This document shows positions 51,868-62,849 of a DNA stretch of 64,000 nt, piece by piece. The position numbers were made by a program, and so were the translations under genes. Location: NCBI GenBank assembly GCA_034620365.1, contig JAQGEQ010000042.1:1-64000 (forward strand), in the 5' to 3' direction. This DNA is from Pegea sp. RAD2-039. Its lineage: Eukaryota > Chordata > Thaliacea > Salpida > Salpidae. The notes beneath the pieces were generated by a model. The model had not been told where the DNA came from. It was given only the letters and a program-made list of their open reading frames with translations, and did not search any database. Numbering within the stretch: position 1 is the stretch's first letter; each line of letters begins with the position of its first letter.

Positions 51868-53586
51868 CTAACTATACATGTAACCACAGCAGTTAGAAGA
51901 GCCGCACAAACATGGGATGGTTTGAAGTTTGTCGGGTGATTGTCGGATATTTTTTTCATCTGTAAGTTCAGTGCTTCCAGTTGAATAATTAAAAGTCAGT
52001 TCTTCACCAGCCCGGATGTCTTTAGTGGAAAAGAAGGCAATACGCGGTAAGCTACGATCTATTATACCGGTGAAGACACTGTAGACAGAGACGTTTGGAT
52101 CACAGGAATGGTTGAAAAACCGAGAAATGTTGCCATGAAGCGTGGCATCGATTGTAAGCGGTGTTGGAGTTTCATAGAAATCAAGATCAAACAGGTAAGT
52201 AGAACCCTGACCATAAATTTGAGTTCCTCTCCTATTAGCTTCATCATTACTGATAATTTCACCAACATATTCCATGATAAATGAACCGCGTGGAATCGCG
52301 TTTGTAGCTTTGACGCCCCATCCGCGATTATCAGAGGTTCGAAACAAGGTAATGTCGTGAATTGGACCTTTTTGTACAATTCTGTTCCCACAGGTTTCAG
52401 GATCACATTTACATTTGGAATTACATTCGTAAATACCACGATTCTGAATCGTACGTTTAATCCCATTTGCGTTGTAAGAAAACATACCTCCGCGAAATAT
52501 CGGGCAACAATCGATCTTATTGATATCACAGCCACCTATACATTCGCATGACAACAAGATCTCACTAGGTGATTGGATATTCAAGGAATTGAAACAGGTT
52601 TTGATTACTTTAAAACTCATAGGGGCTATTTCTAAATTTACTTCATTTTCAACTGATACTTTATAACTAGCTTCAAGTACAAAGTTGATGTAAGCTGCGA
52701 CTCGTTTGTTCTCCCATCTCTGTTTCATCTTCATCTTCTCATAACTACTTTCGTATTTAAACTCACTCGGAATTGCTTTGTATAATCGAAACAAGCACCC
52801 AAAGTCACGTGATACTTGCTGCATACAATCAAACCACGTGATTCGGTTTTTATTCAAATATTTCACCAATTGCTTCATGTACTCTGCAAAGAACTGATTT
52901 TGGATGCTAACAGAGACAACAGGTTCCATCAATTGCACAACTCGAGCAATTCCAATTAACTTTGCTTCGAACGAAATATTTCCGCTCCGATAAACTTTCC
53001 AATTTCTGATATATTCCACTCTTCTTGTTTTGCTCACAGTTTTACCTACTGCTAATGGCATCACTGGAAGAGCTGATGATGACATCAATTCACCAGCTGA
53101 TGGCGTCATTACTTCATCAGCTGATGTCATCATTTCACTAGCTGATGATGACGTCACTTGACTAGCTGATGATGACGTCACTTGACTAGCTGATGATGAC
53201 ATCACTTGACTAACTGCTGATGACATCATTTGACTACCTGATGATGACGTAACTTGACCAGCTGATGATGAGGTCACTTCATTGACTGATAATGTCGTTA
53301 TATCATTGGTAGCTGATGACGTCATAGTGACATCAGAACTCAATCGAACATTATCATTAGCTGCAAGTTGAACTAATTGTTGATACGTCATCACAACAGG
53401 AACAAAACCATCGTTGACGATTGGTTCGGACTTTTTAGGGGCCCTATGATATCGACGTCTTTTCTTCTTTAGTGGTTTTTGGGGTTTAATGCTATCAGAG
53501 TAAAGTTCTGGGCTAAAACGTTTCGGTTTGCGATGTTTAATGCGCTGAGAATTTCGAAATTTGGGAATTAAAAATCGATTATCCAT
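51868..53586 (-). CDS. suv39h: SUV39H-type histone H3 lysine-9 methyltransferase
   Basis: A single-exon coding region of 572 residues starting MDNRFLIPKF. An acceptor (TTTTGTCAG) ends one base before the ATG, so I prefer this start to one 29 codons upstream. The N-terminus is basic (PLKKKRRRYHR). Residues 85-180 are a Ser/Thr/Ala-rich repeat (SASQVTSS). Residues 189-245 align with the SUV39H chromodomain but lack its aromatic cage. The linker keeps KRVAAYINF and SVENEVNLE. Pre-SET (345-407) has all nine zinc-binding cysteines. SET (408-536) keeps RGWGV, EYVGEII, NHSCDPNV and AGEELTFNY. Post-SET has CLCGSSNC. SUV39H enzymes trimethylate H3K9 in heterochromatin using S-adenosylmethionine, and the catalytic core here looks complete. 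A polyadenylation signal on this strand is at 51764-51769. Satellite array 2 begins just beyond. Confidence 0.93.
   Translation of the reverse strand: MDNRFLIPKFRNSQRIKHRKPKRFSPELYSDSIKPQKPLKKKRRRYHRAPKKSEPIVNDGFVPVVMTYQQLVQLAANDNVRLSSDVTMTSSATNDITTLSVNEVTSSSAGQVTSSSGSQMMSSAVSQVMSSSASQVTSSSASQVTSSSASEMMTSADEVMTPSAGELMSSSALPVMPLAVGKTVSKTRRVEYIRNWKVYRSGNISFEAKLIGIARVVQLMEPVVSVSIQNQFFAEYMKQLVKYLNKNRITWFDCMQQVSRDFGCLFRLYKAIPSEFKYESSYEKMKMKQRWENKRVAAYINFVLEASYKVSVENEVNLEIAPMSFKVIKTCFNSLNIQSPSEILLSCECIGGCDINKIDCCPIFRGGMFSYNANGIKRTIQNRGIYECNSKCKCDPETCGNRIVQKGPIHDITLFRTSDNRGWGVKATNAIPRGSFIMEYVGEIISNDEANRRGTQIYGQGSTYLFDLDFYETPTPLTIDATLHGNISRFFNHSCDPNVSVYSVFTGIIDRSLPRIAFFSTKDIRAGEELTFNYSTGSTELTDEKNIRQSPDKLQTIPCLCGSSNCCGYMYS
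53040..53340 (-). repeat. 24-base coding minisatellite in SUV39H
   Basis: Imperfect 24-base units reading GATGATGACGTCACTTGACT on the plus strand encode SASQVTSS-type peptides on the minus strand. About ten diverged units are present, and the frame is kept because 24 is a multiple of three. Several units contain the palindrome TGACGTCA (53149, 53173, 53317). Confidence 0.8.
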
Positions 53587-54418
53587 CCTGACAAAATAAA
53601 AAATATTTATTAGTTCATCATTAGTTGATGAAGTCAAATGTTTGTTGGTTATTAAATGCTGATTTAAAATCACAAATTACAAAATGTAAACATAATCAAT
53701 AAACATTCTGTTTCTAAAAATATAGGAATGGGTGGAATAATATTGTTACAATAAAGTTAAAACTTATAAAAGCAAGTTATAAAAGCTTATATACTTATTA
53801 CTTAAAAAGAATTGTTTAAAAATATTATACTACTTTTAAATATCAATATAAAAATAATGGACTTGAATAAAATAACTTAACCTATTTATTTTTATAGCTC
53901 TCAGGAAAATATAATATGATCAATCTAAACAAATATAGAAACAAGAAACAATAAAATAATCTCTAAAATATAAATGTTCAAATATAAGTTTACAAAAAAT
54001 CATAAAAATTTATTTTTATTATTTTTTAATGGTTATCATTTAATTATTAGGTATTTTTATATGAAAATTCATTTTTAGTCAAATATATAAAGTTATAAAC
54101 TATCTTAAATTATAAAAGAAAGGTACTAACAAATATTTAAACAATTTTTCAATATTTAAATCTTAATAACTTTTAAAAAATACTTTAAAAATAATGTATC
54201 ATTTCAAAATAAAAAAAAAGTTAATAATAACAAAGTTTTAACTTTAAGTTTGAATTATTCTAAATAATCATCAAACATGGAAAGAAATTGAATGAACAAT
54301 TGAAAGACCAATTTGCAAAAACTATAACCAAAGCCAACATAGTTCGCGGGAAGCCCGAATGACTTATACTATATGAAGAATATTTTGACTTATTTACAAA
54401 AATACCAAGGTTTATATA
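53587..54418. other. AT-rich 5' flank of SUV39H
   Basis: Begins with the acceptor just before the SUV39H start. No gene was recognised up to the reversed LINE copy. Confidence 0.45.
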
Positions 54419-54998
54419 TTTATTTCAATAAATGCCAAGGAGGGTGCCTGAAGAGAGTACCTCTTGCTAACACACATTTTCACAAATAATATATATTAAG
54501 TTAGAAATGTAGAAAACAAAAGATGTAACACATGACATTTCAGTAGTTCTCAAAGCATATAACCAATGAACAATTACATAGAATGTTAATAATATAAAAA
54601 AGGGAAAAAATCAGAGTTTAGGAATAACAATGTTGGCAATATTATAACGGTTCAATATTGAACAACATGAGTGATTCTGATATGACAATGTCTGACTGAT
54701 GGCAGCTGGTTTCAAGTACTAATTGTGCAGTATGAGAAAAAATTCAATCTGATTAATGTACCGGGTGATATGGGCTTATTAAGATGTAATGTGTGCCGTC
54801 TAACTTGATATAACTTGAGGAAAGGACTAACGGAAAAGAAATCATCGAATTTAAGGTCAATCAAATTGTGGTTAATTTAAAAAATAAGAATTAAGTTGTA
54901 CTTGATCCGTCAAATTTCCAAAGTATCTAAATTTAAGAAGCTAAGACGATGTTTATAACTATCGTATTTAATATTAAGTTTCCTGCATACCAATCTCA
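54419..54998 (-). mobile_element. 5'-truncated LINE copy, reversed
   Basis: On the minus strand this matches the LINE 3' end at about 41005-41590. The terminal word reads TTTATTTCAATAAATGCCAA on the plus strand, followed by the complement of the GGTACCCTCCT-type block and the C-terminal reverse-transcriptase remnant. It carries many stops. It shares the same 3' terminus as the copies at 38080 and 48730. Confidence 0.9.
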
Positions 54999-55139
54999 TA
55001 AATATTTAATAAGTAAACTAAATTTAAATCGATAAGTGGAAAAAATTTTTAATAAGATAAAAACATCAATAAAAATAAATACTAAATTTCATCGCAATAA
55101 GTTTATTTTGGGAAAAAATTTCAACAACTTTTTATAAAA

Positions 55140-55740
55140 AATGTTGGATTTGCTAAAATAAGAGCAAAATAAGAGCTTGAAGCAAAGCTGAGGGAAATAA
55201 TGACAACAAAATGAATGCACCCACCCAAAGGCGGATGTTGACAGTTTCTACATAAAAAGAGTTACTAATTGAGTTACTAAACATAGAAGACGCGTGCAAA
55301 ACAAGGACGATTAGCTTGAACACTTACTTGAAATCATATTCAGACTGGATTATAAGTTTGGTTCATAAGCAGGAATCAAGTTAAAAGAAATACTATACCA
55401 CAAAGCAAAGTAATGAGATTATAAAAAAAATGAAACTGCTAAAAGCTATTAAAAAAGTAACAAGACATCAGTAAGGCTTTCTAAAGACGAAAAAGAGAAA
55501 TTGCAAATTATATATTTAACAAGCTCTGAGTGAACGCTTAAAGGCAAAACCATTTCATGGCAAATTCATAAAAGCGAAAGTATCAAAAACTATTCAAGAT
55601 GACTCATACAGAATGTGTAAAATTAAAGCAGAAACAGTCGACCATACCATATCAAGGTGTTCGATAATAGTAGGAACAGAATACTTTCAATGCCATACAA
55701 AAATAGCAGCTATGTACTTATTATAAATTATAAAAAATTG
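55140..55740 (+). pseudogene. Relic of a second LINE family (C-terminal part)
   Basis: Near 55545-55730 one frame reads KPFHGKFIKAK, then DSYRMCKIKAETVDHTISRC and GTEYFQCHTKIA. The pattern C-x-x-K-x-E-T-x-x-H-x-x-x-x-C followed by a Y-x-x-x-H block is typical of the C-terminal zinc-knuckle region of some non-LTR reverse-transcriptase ORFs. Sequence to its left from 55140 has similar base composition and may belong to it. Stops are present and no catalytic core was seen. Boundaries are approximate. Confidence 0.55.
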
Positions 55741-57009
55741 ATAACCAGATAATACAACTGTAAAAAAATGGTTATAAACTAATTAGAAAATAATTTATTA
55801 GATCTAAAAGCCTATGTAATATAGAGGACAATAAGACGAATGTTTTTAGTTAACTGCTTTTTTTAACAGATTTAATGCTAAATCATATTATTGCAACGAA
55901 TGTCTTGAAAAGCAAAAATGAATAACTTCTTTAGGATCTTTTTAGGTATATCAGAAGTTTTTTGATCTGATTTATTGAAACTTTTATCACGACTAACTTT
56001 GCTACTTGTCTTCCAGGTAATAAGTCTAATCACACTAATGATGAGATTGCTTTATAAACTTTCAATGTAAATATAGAACTTTAAATTTATGTTTTTCTAG
56101 TCTGTCTGATCGACAATTTAACACTTTGCTTAAAAATGTGAAAACATAAATACAATTTAAACACACCAGTAAAGTTTTCTGATATTTAACTGTTAGTTTT
56201 TTATGACTTTTTTTTCGTTTCTATATCTTTATCCAACCTTTTAGTTCTTTAATTTTTAACCTATTTTCAATCATTTTTTTTTTTAATATTGTTCTTGTAG
56301 TGATTTAAACAAACATTTTCTTGTTTCAACTTCAAAAAATATTCAACTCATCAATTTGAGATTGTATATGAATATTTTTACTTAACCTCAAATATTTTTG
56401 GAAAATATTATTCTTAATACAGAGCAAATAAAAATGAAATGAAAATTTATAAGAGATTCTATGAATCTGATGCGTGATGAATCCAACCAATTTGTCTATA
56501 TTTTTCTAAGACCTTTTCTAAAATACGAATTTTTCTACAGTAGAAATATTTTGTAAATTAATTATTTTGATTAAAATCTTTATAAAGTTTTATTTTAAAA
56601 CTTTTAGTAATATTTTTCAACCCACAAATTAAATAAGTTTGCAAAAGTACTTTAGAGCATTATCTCATTTCATGAGTTAAATTTAGAGGTTTCTTTTTCA
56701 AGAAGCTTTTTTAAGAAGTTGTAAAAAGATCAATAAATCATCTATGATCAATAAAATATAGATGAGATCTTCTGGATCCAAACGAGTCGGCAGCTTAGAA
56801 ATAGGAGAATAAGAAACGTGTTTGGAAGTTTATTTGATTTAACAATCTAAACTTTTTTGAACTTTGACCTCGTTCACTCACTAAAACCCATTTCATTGAA
56901 ATCTATTTTATTTTCAAGCAAAGTTTTGAAGTAGGTAGAAGTGACGTCAGTCCCACAAGATCCTACGTCATCACTCATTTAATTATGACGTCATAAGACA
57001 GCTCGGTTT
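55741..57009. other. Spacer between the LINE relic and the ALP-like gene
   Basis: AT-rich with no recognised gene. I looked for LIM-domain exons on the minus strand that could follow the ALP-like gene and saw none. Two TGACGTCA palindromes lie at 56942 and 56986. Confidence 0.45.
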
Positions 57010-60000
57010 TCAACGTGCTTCTCGATCAACCATTGAAGAGAGGATTTTGAAGCTTCGCGATTGCGTTGATTTTGGCTTTGCGCGGTTTTGTCGATGAACC
57101 TCGCGATAAACAGCGGAATCAGGATCGATTCCAGATCCCGAATAATAGTTTTCAGCTCTGTAAAAAATTAAATGAAATTATTTTGAAAATTGACAATTTT
57201 GTTTTCTAGAATCTTATCTGAACTTGGATCAAAAGTTGAAAAAAATAATTTCACAATTTTTTTAATAAAACTTTAAAAAAATGATTTAAATTAAAATAAA
57301 GAACTTTTACCATTCAAGCTGTCTCCCCAAATATTATTATAGCATTATATATATATTAAAACACAAAAGCAGAAATTAGTAAAACTGATTTAGTACCAGT
57401 AGCTACAAACTAAATTAAGAATAAGTATTGAAGCCACAAAAGATCAAATCATTTCTAATTTTATCTCGATTTTACTTTAGGCTTTATTTTATGTCTTAAT
57501 TGAAAAATAAATAAATAGTTTCTGTAATTCATTCAGTTTTCATCTGAAATAGGTTTTGAAAACTAGATATTTTTGACAATAAATTTAATTTTTTTTCAAA
57601 TAATAAATCAATCAGATTAACCCTTTATAGTTTCTAATTTTAAAACTACATATAATACTAATACAAAAGATGCCAAATTTTGTTTTTTAGTCAAACTTTT
57701 TAAAGCTTTTTAATGAAAATAATATAATCAGTTAAGTGCTTATTGCAAAGTACTAAATGAAAGACTGAAAAACAATTAGTTTTGTTATTAGAAGTAACCT
57801 ATTATCTAATTGAGCATTACTCTATCTGATTTCAACTACTGAGTTAGAAAACAATAAAAGGGTAAAACAACTGATCACAGACAATAGAAATATCTCTCAT
57901 CTATTAATAGTTTAATTACTTTTAGTTTTCCTAGTAAAAAATAAATTCTAGACTTTCATTTGAAATTAGCTTCCATCAGAATTTTTTTGCTAAAATACAC
58001 CATTAGAAAATAAAAAATTTAAGGTTTACAAAAAATTTTAGTAGCTCGATATTTTCTTTAGTTTTACAAAGTTTTACTTTAATCTTACGTTAACTTGTAA
58101 AAACTCTTCGACCAACAACATCAAGTCAATAATAACTTGTCTTACAAACAAATCTTGTGTTTGGTTGTTGAAGGTGCTGAAGACTCGCTTGCTTCTAGCA
58201 CCTTGACTTGTAAAAACTCCTCGACCACCAACATCAAGTCAATAATAACTTGTCTTACAAACAAATCTTGTGTTTGGTTGTTGAAGGTGCTGAAGACTCG
58301 CTTGCTTCTAGCACCTTGACTTGTAAAAACTCCTCGACCAACAACACCAAGTCAATAATAACTTGTCTTACAAACAAATCTTGTGTTTGGTTGTTGAAGG
58401 TGCTGAAGACTCGCTTGCTTCTAGCACCTTGACTTGTAAAAACTCCTCGACCACCAACATCAAGTCAATAATAACTTGTCTTACAAACAAATCTTGTGTT
58501 TGGTTGTTGAAGGTGCTGAAGACTCGCTTGCTTCTAGCACCTTGACTTGTAAAAACTCCTCTACCACCAACACCAAGTCAATAATAACTTCTCTTACAAA
58601 CAAATCTTGTGTTTGGTGATTGAAGGTGCCGAAGACTCACTTGCTTCTAGCACCTTGACTTGTAAAAACTCCTCGACCAACAACACCAAGTCAATAATAA
58701 CTTGTCTTACAAACAAATCTTGTGTTTGGTTGTTGAAGGTGCTGAAGACTCGCTTGCTTCTAGCACCTTGACTTGTAAAAACTCCTCGACCAACAACACC
58801 AAGTCAATAATAACTTGTCTTACAAACAAATCTTGTGTTTGGTTGTTGAAGGTGCTGAAGACTCGCTTGCTTCTAGCACCTTGACTTGTAAAAACTCCTC
58901 GACCACCAACATCAAGTCAATAATAACTTGTCTTACAAACAAATCTTGTGTTTGGTTGTTGAAGGTGCTGAAGACTCGCTTGCTTCTAGCACCTTGACTT
59001 GTAAAAACTCCTCGACCACAACACCAAGTCAATAATAACTTGTCTTACAAACAAATCTTATGTTTGGTGATTGAAGGTGCCGAAGACTCACTTGCTTCTA
59101 GCACCTTGACTTCAAAAAACTCCTCGACCAACAACATTAAGTCAATAATAGCTTGTCTTACAAACACATTTTGTGATTGGTGGTTGAAGGTGCTGAAGAC
59201 TCAATTGCTTCTAGCACCTTGACTTGTAAAAACTCCTCGACTAACAACACCAAGTCAATAATAGCTTGTCTTACAAACAAATTTTGTGCTTGGTGGTTGA
59301 AAGTGCTGAAGACTCACTTACTTCACCTCGTCTGATTGATTGTTCAAAAATCATTTTACCAGTCATTAAAAATGTCGCAATTTGAAATAAATCAGTGAAA
59401 TTATTTCGGATACTTTTGTATATAAAATATGTAAAAAAGTGTCTTAGCTGTTTTGAAGTTAAGAACGTAACAAAATATAACATAAGTTTTTGTGTAAGTT
59501 GATCATCTACCAAATTATGGAATCTTTAAAAATGAATAAATGAACAAACCCAGGAAAAGAGATGCCCATTGAATATGCTTGTGCTTGTACACTGTCTAAT
59601 ATATTATCATCAGAATACATTCCCATCGGTGTGTTGTATTGGGCGTGAACCACTGTAGATTTTCCTGGTCCTTCCATCTGTTAGGCAGAAAATTCAAAGA
59701 TAAAAAAAAATAAAATCATAATAAAAGTAAAAATTGTTGATTCGTTGAAATAGAGATTTAAACCATTTGCTAAAGTTCATAAAAGTACAATTTTGAAGAT
59801 TATAAATAATAAAGAAGATTTGATCAAGGTTATCAGATAGAGATGTTTTGATTAAAATGATCTGATGAAGATGACTTCGAAAAATATATCACTTAATAAC
59901 AGCATTGGTGTGCTGATAATTTCACCAACCTGTACTCGAAGATGAGGAGGAATAGTTCCTTCTCTAACCATTGATGCTGCTGCAAAAAACGCTGGAAGCC

Positions 60001-60360
60001 CAAAAGAGCGATTGTTCAAATTATCCGCATCAATAGTCCACCTCTCACCGCCCTGAACGTTCATAGCTCCCTAAAATTTGTGATTTGTTATTAAGATTCG
60101 ATTCAAAGTTTAATTCCGATTTGTTTGATTTTAAATACTAAATTTCTTCAGCAGTTCTCTTAGAAATTTGATTTCAAACAATTTAAACCTGAACTGCTCC
60201 GGGTCGGTTCTTAGAAGTTTGTTTTCCTCCGACAAATCCTTGAGCTGAACTAAAAAATTGTTTTAACTTTTAAATAGGAAATTTGAGAATTATAAAACAG
60301 ATTTAATTAATTCAGAATTATCTAAACTTGTTCAACTTACTTTGCACCTCCAGTAAAACC
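57010..60360 (-). CDS. ALP/PDLIM-like protein without a LIM domain, 5' end not found
   Basis: Five exons on the minus strand: 60341-60360 (20 bases), 60189-60249, 59930-60070, 59550-59677 and 57010-57157, all in agreeing phase. The region matches the part of ALP/Enigma (PDZ-LIM) proteins between the PDZ and LIM domains. It has NNRSFGLPAFFAAAS, then VVHAQYNTPMGMYSDDN (the ZM motif, which binds alpha-actinin at Z-discs or stress fibres), then SAVYREVHRQNRAKP and QSRSFKILSSMVD (the ALP-like motif). Seven residues after the start of SSMVDREAR the frame meets TGA at 57010-57012, so this transcript has no LIM domain. Short isoforms lacking LIM domains are known for LDB3/ZASP. No PDZ exon was found up to 64000; it is either further right or absent. 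The last intron (57158-59549) carries satellite array 3. Family assignment is fairly firm; the full gene structure is not. Confidence 0.75.
58090..59325 (+). repeat. 113-base satellite, array 3 (about 11 units)
   Basis: Units at 113-base steps from about 58092, the same unit as arrays 1 and 2. Central units are nearly identical and alternate CCAACAACACC with CCACCAACATC. The right-hand units are more diverged (TTGTGATTGGTGGTTG, ATTTTGTGCTTGG). One unit near 59020 is a base shorter. The array lies within the last intron of the ALP-like gene, in opposite orientation to that gene. Confidence 0.95.
60341..60360 (-). other. 20-base microexon of the ALP-like gene
   Basis: On the minus strand, TTCAACAG is followed by GGTTTTACTGGAGGTGCAAA and then GTAAGTTG. 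The 20 bases encode GFTGGA plus two bases that complete a codon with the next exon. The phase fits the downstream exon, whose product contains the similar GFVGGK. Skipping it would shift the frame. Confidence 0.6.
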
Positions 60361-62849
60361 CTGTTGAATAAATATCAGATATTTAAATAACTAGATGAAT
60401 GTTTAATAAATTCAACTATAATTATGTTATTTAAGTTGTAATTAAACTAAAACTTTCTAATTTTAAATATTTATCTTTTCTTATTTTTGTTCCGAATTCA
60501 CAAAGCCCTGAACAAGTATTGAATTTTAGAAAAATAAAACATATTTTCTCTAAACTCTTTTATGAAAATATGATAAAGTACAACCCAATCAACCCAGGTT
60601 TTAAGCAATTAACTTATTGCAGTGATTATTTCAAAACATAATAAAACTAGTAAACTTATATCAATAAAGTTAAATTCAAAAGTATAAAAACTTATTTGTA
60701 AAATTCTGTAGTTAATATCCTATTTGATTATGTATAAATTAATCGTAAGAAAAATTATTTGCTTTATGTCAAATGAATATGTTGAACTTGTAAAAAAGTG
60801 TAAAAAAGTTAAATAAAAGGTTAAAGTATTACTTATTAACAGGTATTTTATTATACTTAATCATTAACTGAATATTAACTCGAATGATTTAAATTACGGA
60901 ACAGTTCGACTAATTTTAATTTGGTAATATAAAAAGTTCATGATAAATGATTTAAAGCAAAATACTGGCAACTTTTTCAAACAATTTTTATCATTTAAGA
61001 AACCCTGATAAACATAAACTCAATTTTGTTTATTGTAATTATAAGATTTCAAAAATGACTACAGGTTAGTTGATTATAATATTAATAATTTGAATAATTC
61101 TAAGAAATTTTTTGAATACTAGTGCATATGTAAAATATATCTTTTGATAAAAGTGAAAAGTTGAAAAATTCATTCAGTAAAGATCTCTTCAAATATATTA
61201 ACAATGAATTGTAAATAAAAGTATTGCAAACAAAGGCAAAACCTCAAATGTAAAATCTTTTCGAAAACTTTATTTATAAAAATATCATCATGAAATTTGA
61301 TTCAAGCAATTATTAAAAAACTAATTTTTTAAATAATATAATGATATATAATAAAAATCAACTTGTTAAAATGGTTATTTGAAAACTAAAATTTACAAAA
61401 TGAAAAATAGTTTAATCAAAAATTAAAAGCCAGAACAATAGTTTTTAACAAATCAATTTCTTATAAACACAGTTTCTCAATTACGTGTTTTTACAGAAAT
61501 TTCATTTTTATGTAGATAAAAATATTTTTTTGAAAATTTGACAGAGTAAACAATATATTGTATAAGCTGTTTAAACTGAAATTGAATAAATATGACATAG
61601 AACTACAAAAACAAAAAACAGCTTATAATGTTCATGTAATAAAGTAAAAAATCTTTCCATCCATTTTTAAAGATATATTTTGATTAAAATCCTTTCATAT
61701 TATTCTTAAAGTTTTGGCATAAAATGAAACTTTGATAAAAAAAATGTCAGATAAAGTTTTTGAATTTTTAAACAGATTTTATAGAATATTCCTTCAGAAG
61801 AAATAGCTTATTTATTAAAAACAGTTTTGTTTATAAAATATCCAAACAAACTAAATTTGCAAAAGAATAAGAATTTTTTCATCTTACAACAAAACTTTTT
61901 GATATAATAATATCTCAAGTTTTGATGATTCAGTAGAAAGTAGATTTCAAAACTTTTATCGAAAAGTTATTTCAAAGAGAAAGATTTCAATGACTAATCA
62001 AAATAACAAATTTATATTTGTCAAAACATTTGTCAAAAATTGTAAATGTTTATTTCAGACTTTTATGAGAAAGCCAACAAAATGAAGATTAAATAAACAT
62101 AAAAGTTTTTAAACTGAAATATATAATAAAAATAGAATCTAAAATTAAAGTTAAAAAACTATTAAAAAAGAAAGAAATTATTACAGAAAAGAAAATTTGC
62201 AAAATAGTTAGATGTTATTTAAGCATTGTATTACAAAAGTTAAGTTTGAAAAATAGCATAAGAGCAATTTTGATTAATAATAATAATATGAAACAAAATA
62301 ACTAACAACAACTTTACAACAAAATTATCTTGTTATCAGCAACTTTTTCAAACTTGATCAAAATCAAATTAGATGATGTAAATTTGCAAGTAATTAACCA
62401 AAAGCATAACAATCTTTTTGGGGGAACACTTAGTGGTTGTTACTATTGAATTACTTATAAAGTTTAGAAAAAAAATATTTCAAAAACTATTTGCCAAACG
62501 AGAATAAACTTGAAAATAAGTTGTTTTCACAAGAGGAACAACTTTCTAAATTGATATTTATTCTAATCAGTCACGTGATTTACTAAATCATAGATACGTA
62601 AGTGCTTTAAACTATCATAGTTTGTAGATAATTAGAAGCTACAATCTCCAACTAAATATTCTTCTTATCTGCTTTTAAACTTAATGTCTTCAACACAACA
62701 GCTTTATTAAAAGTTTTCTTTCAAAAAGTTGATTTTCTATAAAATAATTTTGCATTTCATAATACAAAATGTGTTTAATAAATAAAAATTCCCTTTTCTA
62801 ATATAATGAAGTCACGATTAATCTCTCCTTAACAAGCACGATAGATTTG
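60361..62849. other. 2.5 kb AT-rich stretch, possible large intron
   Basis: No convincing exon was found on either strand. If the ALP-like gene has a PDZ-coding exon further right, this is intron; otherwise it is promoter and spacer. No repeats of the families described above are present. Confidence 0.4.

Noticed and set aside
52062..52551. Open frames in other frames across the SUV39H coding region
   Set aside because: They are shadows of the clear SET-domain frame.
23155..59325. CRISPR-like array because of regular repeats
   Set aside because: The units are contiguous 113-base tandem copies without unique spacers, and the genome is eukaryotic.
59852..60064. Stand-alone 70-codon gene on the minus strand
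   Set aside because: It is the third exon of the ALP-like gene read through its intron.
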